The notes under the pieces are model-generated. The model did not search any database and had not been told where the DNA came from. It saw only the letters and a list, made by a program, of their open reading frames with translations. This document shows, in pieces, positions 61,400-64,000 of a DNA stretch of 64,000 bases. The translations under genes and the position numbers were made by a program. This stretch comes from Paragonimus westermani (Eukaryota > Platyhelminthes > Trematoda > Plagiorchiida > Troglotrematidae): the NCBI GenBank assembly GCA_008508345.1, contig QNGE01000102.1, positions 374,621 to 438,620 of the forward strand. Reading direction: 5' to 3'. How positions within the stretch are numbered: the stretch's first letter is position 1; every line of letters begins with the position of its first letter.

Positions 61400-61640
61400 G
61401 GGAAACTCGACCTCCAGTCTAATTCGGAGAAGTCCGATTGTGGTTCCCAGGCTGCAGTCTGTGTATGGTTTTAGTCGGTTGAAGTGATACACTGTCGGCT
61501 GTCTGTCAGTTCCTGTCAGTTCACTTATTAGACAGACTGCCCAAAAAATATTCGCTCAACAACATACGGTCTTTTCTATTGTTTATGCATCTTTGCTGGA
61601 ACTCCCAGGCTGGGAACCGTGTTGTGTAGCCACACGCTTT
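61400..61640 (-). pseudogene. Integrase C-terminal remnant of the gypsy element
   Basis: RPYVVERIFFG followed, after stops, by VYHFNRLKPYTDCS resembles the GPF/Y module of gypsy integrases (G-P-Y-x-V...V-H-x-N-R-L-K-P). It directly follows the truncated reverse transcriptase, marking the internal deletion. Confidence 0.55.
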
Positions 61641-61859
61641 TGCCAACATTTAGGGGAGCTCTAAATACGGTCTTATCTTAATAGGTCTTCTGATGCCTGT
61701 GAGAGGCTTCCAGATGTGTTCGTGCCATTTGATGGGCACATCGGGGTGTATGCGGAAAGCTACATACATATTATGCAATTGGAAGTTGCATTGACCGCAT
61801 AAATGGCATTCGGGCATCTGAGGTTAGTCTCACTTCTCGACCGGTCCACAAAAAAATAT

Positions 61860-62235
61860 GGGGTTTGACTAGTCGACGCATGGAACTTACACATTTCCGA
61901 CGGTGTGGTGAATAACACCTCAACTCGACCGTCTTCTTTAGCTTCCAGTTGTCAATAACCTGAGGCTAACTCTAACTTGCTCTGCCTAGAGCGCCAAAGA
62001 GGTTATCGATTCTTTGCAACGGGAATACGTCTTTCTTTGTTACTTGGTTGAACTTTCTGTAGTCAACGCACAGTCGTAGGTCACCCCCTTCCATTTTTAC
62101 AAGAACTACTGGGACAGACCATGGAGAATTTGAAGGTCGGATCACATTGTTCTTTGGCATATCGTCAGTCGTCTTACATACTTCATCCTGGGTATCCTGC
62201 ATGGGGGTATCTTGATTGGCGGCGAATCCACCACA
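61860..62235 (-). pseudogene. Reverse transcriptase N-terminal part of the gypsy element
   Basis: NNVIRPSNSPWSVPVVLVK, LRLCVDYRKFNQVTKKDVFP and LQRIDNLFGALG are the well-known first blocks of Ty3/gypsy reverse transcriptase. A frameshift near 61980 leads to KLELASGY and LFTTPSEMCKF, after which similarity stops before the catalytic YxDD box. Confidence 0.75.
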
Positions 62236-62483
62236 TCAATACCATGCCTCAAAATGCTTGTACGAACCAGCCTTGCTTTCTTCCAAGCACACACGTGATC
62301 GACCTTTAATTATTGACTTCAGGAATTCGGCATATCGAGAGTTATCAGAAGCGCCACTCAATCGGATCGTCTCGTCAACTTGGCGTTTCATGTTGGATAG
62401 GACCACAGTGAGGTGATGGGAGAAATGGGTTTCCGGTGGTACACTGGACATGGGTGTCAAATGGGTTGTGCCGGACGGGCTGC

Positions 62484-62760
62484 TCAGCAGAAGTTTGTGC
62501 AAATTGTGGTGAACATCTGAGACGATCCAGTAAATCCATATTCACCAAAGCACAGACTGGAAGGTTGTGGTTCTTTATGGCGTCCGGCTATTATAACCGG
62601 TATAGTTATTCTGTCCTCCGTCAGCATTTGGTCACTAGTGACTGTAAGAATGCGCTGAAAACACGGTTTCCGCATGTAGCCTAAGAGTCCGCGTACTGTG
62701 AGCGCGCCGACTACGCTTAGTGAAGTTGCGATATCCACTACACCTGTGAGTACTACTTCA
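62484..62760 (-). pseudogene. Retropepsin-like protease remnant of the gypsy element
   Basis: VVDIATSLSVV stands where active retropepsins have (V/L)-V-D-T-G-A-S; the catalytic Asp remains but the Gly is replaced by Ala. The following segment (TVTSDQMLTEDRITIPVIIA) fits the flap and second half of the fold. A stop ends the frame. Confidence 0.5.
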
Positions 62761-63059
62761 CATATTATTATCTGTTCTGTAAGCCATGCCAGTGATTGGG
62801 AACAGTCGGTAAGGAAAGGGACATAAGCAGGACCAAAGGGCTTACCTGCTCTGGTGTGGTTACCGTAAGTCCACTCGCTGGTTTCGGAGGCACGGCGACT
62901 TACCCCGAATGCGAAGTCACATGATCTACGTGATTTTCTCGACCAGACTTGCCTTTCACGGCCTCAATATAGGAAGTGGCTAGGTCTCCGATGCTAGTCT
63001 GAGCTTACTTTGTACAGCGAGGGACTGTCCCTCTCACTGGTCACCCATGGACGACACGA

Positions 63060-63480
63060 TACTATGGTGGTCGGCTGAAAGCTGTTTAGATCATCTCGAG
63101 TTTCCCAATCAACCGCACCACAGTGTCAAGTTCGCTGGATGGTTGGAGCAGAAACTTCACTTTTATGTTCGTTGGCAAGATTTCTTCCACTAGCTGTTCA
63201 GGCATTTGCTTTCTGAGTTCCTCTGGGGCCTCTGCCTGGTAACCTCGTTCGGTCAGGCGCCACAATTCACGAACAAACTACAGGGCGGTTTCCCCCTTGG
63301 GCAGTCTGTGAGCACGGAACCGTTGTCAACAGGCTTTTGGGCGCAAGGAGGCATCTAGCATATGCCGCAGTTCGGTGAACATTCCAGCTTATACTGGAGT
63401 GTCCAGAATTTTGGCTCCGATGACAATACTGAAAGCCTTCACGTTTAACAGTTTCAGAATTAGGGTTAGCATACAATTCC
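63060..63480 (-). pseudogene. gag-like remnant of the gypsy element
   Basis: The frame WRLTERGYQAEAPEELRKQM, followed by LPTNIKVKFLLQPSSELD, resembles the capsid block of Ty3/gypsy gag (L-x-x-L-A-x-x-A-Y...R-x-x-L...I-x-x-x-L-x-x-P-x-x). Stops interrupt the upstream part. No zinc knuckle was recognised. Confidence 0.5.
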
Positions 63481-63715
63481 GGTGGAAAGTTATAGAGTTA
63501 AGCCCGTACCTCGTTCTCCCAACAGGACTAGTACATCCCCGTAGTAAACTTGTCGGAATGTACCCTCGACACTTGCAGCCCCCCTGTTGTGGGTTACGTA
63601 AGCAACCTGTCTATGATGTTCATCCGTGTCTGTACGAGGTGACCGAAGTCTCCGGACTTGGATGGAGTAGCACAGCGTTAATCTTCAAGTTTCTTGGTCT
63701 CTGCCGACATTTCAA

Positions 63716-63733
63716 ATTCTGACAGGGTGACCA
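63716..63733 (-). other. Candidate primer-binding site of the gypsy element
   Basis: Three bases inside the 5' LTR the minus strand reads TGGTCACCCTGTCAG, the TGG start expected of a tRNA 3'-end complement. The matching tRNA was not identified. Confidence 0.5.
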
Positions 63734-63736
63734 CTT

Positions 63737-63924
63737 TGTAGCATACAACCAGAAGAGTAGGCCGAGATTGTATGCAAAGCTATTTTACGCAACACGCAGC
63801 GGTAGTTCAAACACAATTGCTCGTCCGACTGTCAGTTGGCTCAGGGTTATCGTGCAAAATGTTGCCGTAACAGTCATTCCAATTTCAATCGGTGCGCGCT
63901 TACTATTTTCGACTGCGCGTTACA
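63737..63924 (-). repeat. 5' LTR of the gypsy element
   Basis: Matches 61156-61343 throughout, for example the shared stretch GCAAAGCTATTTTACGCAAC. In element orientation it starts TGTAACGC and ends GCTACA. Confidence 0.75.
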
Positions 63925-64000
63925 TCTGAGTGTTTATCTGAACGAGGCGAGTTTGCAGAAAACTGCAGCGATCTATGCTCCGAACAAGCACTTGACGTCA

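Larger units (their letters stand above)
61156..63924 (-). mobile_element. Ty3/gypsy LTR retrotransposon, internally deleted and broken
   Basis: Two direct repeats of about 188 bases (61156-61343 and 63737-63924), each TGT...ACA in the element orientation, bound an internal region of only 2.4 kb. On the minus strand it shows in order a gag-like segment, a protease-like segment, the start of reverse transcriptase and then the integrase C-terminus. The rest of reverse transcriptase, RNase H and the integrase core are missing, so the element is a deletion derivative. The LTRs differ at many positions, so it is old. No target-site duplication was found. Confidence 0.75.

Noticed and set aside
61151..63929. 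A target-site duplication for the gypsy LTR element
   Set aside because: The five bases outside the two LTRs (GCCTG and TCTGA in plus orientation, by my boundaries) do not match; ends may be eroded or misplaced.

Overview
The window is nuclear DNA of an intron-rich metazoan. It holds one large split gene on the minus strand in a landscape of decayed retroelements. The mix of non-LTR and Ty3/gypsy retroelements, together with a tRNA-like short repeat that carries a hammerhead ribozyme (an arrangement known from the schistosome Sm-alpha repeat), suggests a flatworm, most likely a digenean fluke. That assignment is inference; no ribosomal or mitochondrial marker is present. There is a 763-base run of N and there are three single-N joins, so this is draft assembly sequence.

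Layout. From 1 to about 33.7 kb I see no intact protein gene. The stretch holds copies of the tRNA-like/hammerhead repeat (1-400, 9.41-9.53, 13.42-13.86 and 28.86-29.35 kb), copies of a second short repeat with a minimal Penelope-type hammerhead (12.7, 19.55 and 23.96 kb), a CR1-like LINE fragment (4.15-4.65 kb, minus), a LINE 3' half (15.4-16.7 kb, plus) and an R2-like reverse transcriptase fragment next to the N run (18.08-19.07 kb, minus). One unrecognised possible exon lies at 5.44-5.72 kb. From 33,757 to 58,369 the minus strand encodes a reconstructed eight-exon, 1614-residue protein. It has a BED zinc finger, an AT-hook-like segment, a long disordered region and a complete but catalytically altered hAT transposase body with the C-terminal dimerisation domain. 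This looks like a domesticated hAT (ZBED-like) gene. Its introns hold more repeats: an inverted repeat at 37.8-38.9 kb, a hammerhead repeat next to the exon 4 acceptor, a full 338-base tRNA-like/hammerhead insertion at 47.2 kb, a LINE fragment at 51 kb and a head-to-head hammerhead palindrome at 53.6-53.8 kb. The gene's 5' flank (58.4-59.4 kb) is relatively CpG-rich. The right end (61.16-63.92 kb) is an internally deleted Ty3/gypsy element between two 188-base LTRs.

The most interesting signals are two unrelated families of hammerhead-ribozyme repeats. One has full-length insertions with target-site duplications, and one of its insertions is longer than a unit, as expected if the template was a multimeric or circular RNA. 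Next is the hAT-derived host gene, whose seven introns are all phase 0. Exon boundaries were read by eye from open frames, splice dinucleotides and family similarity; no alignment or transcript data were available.
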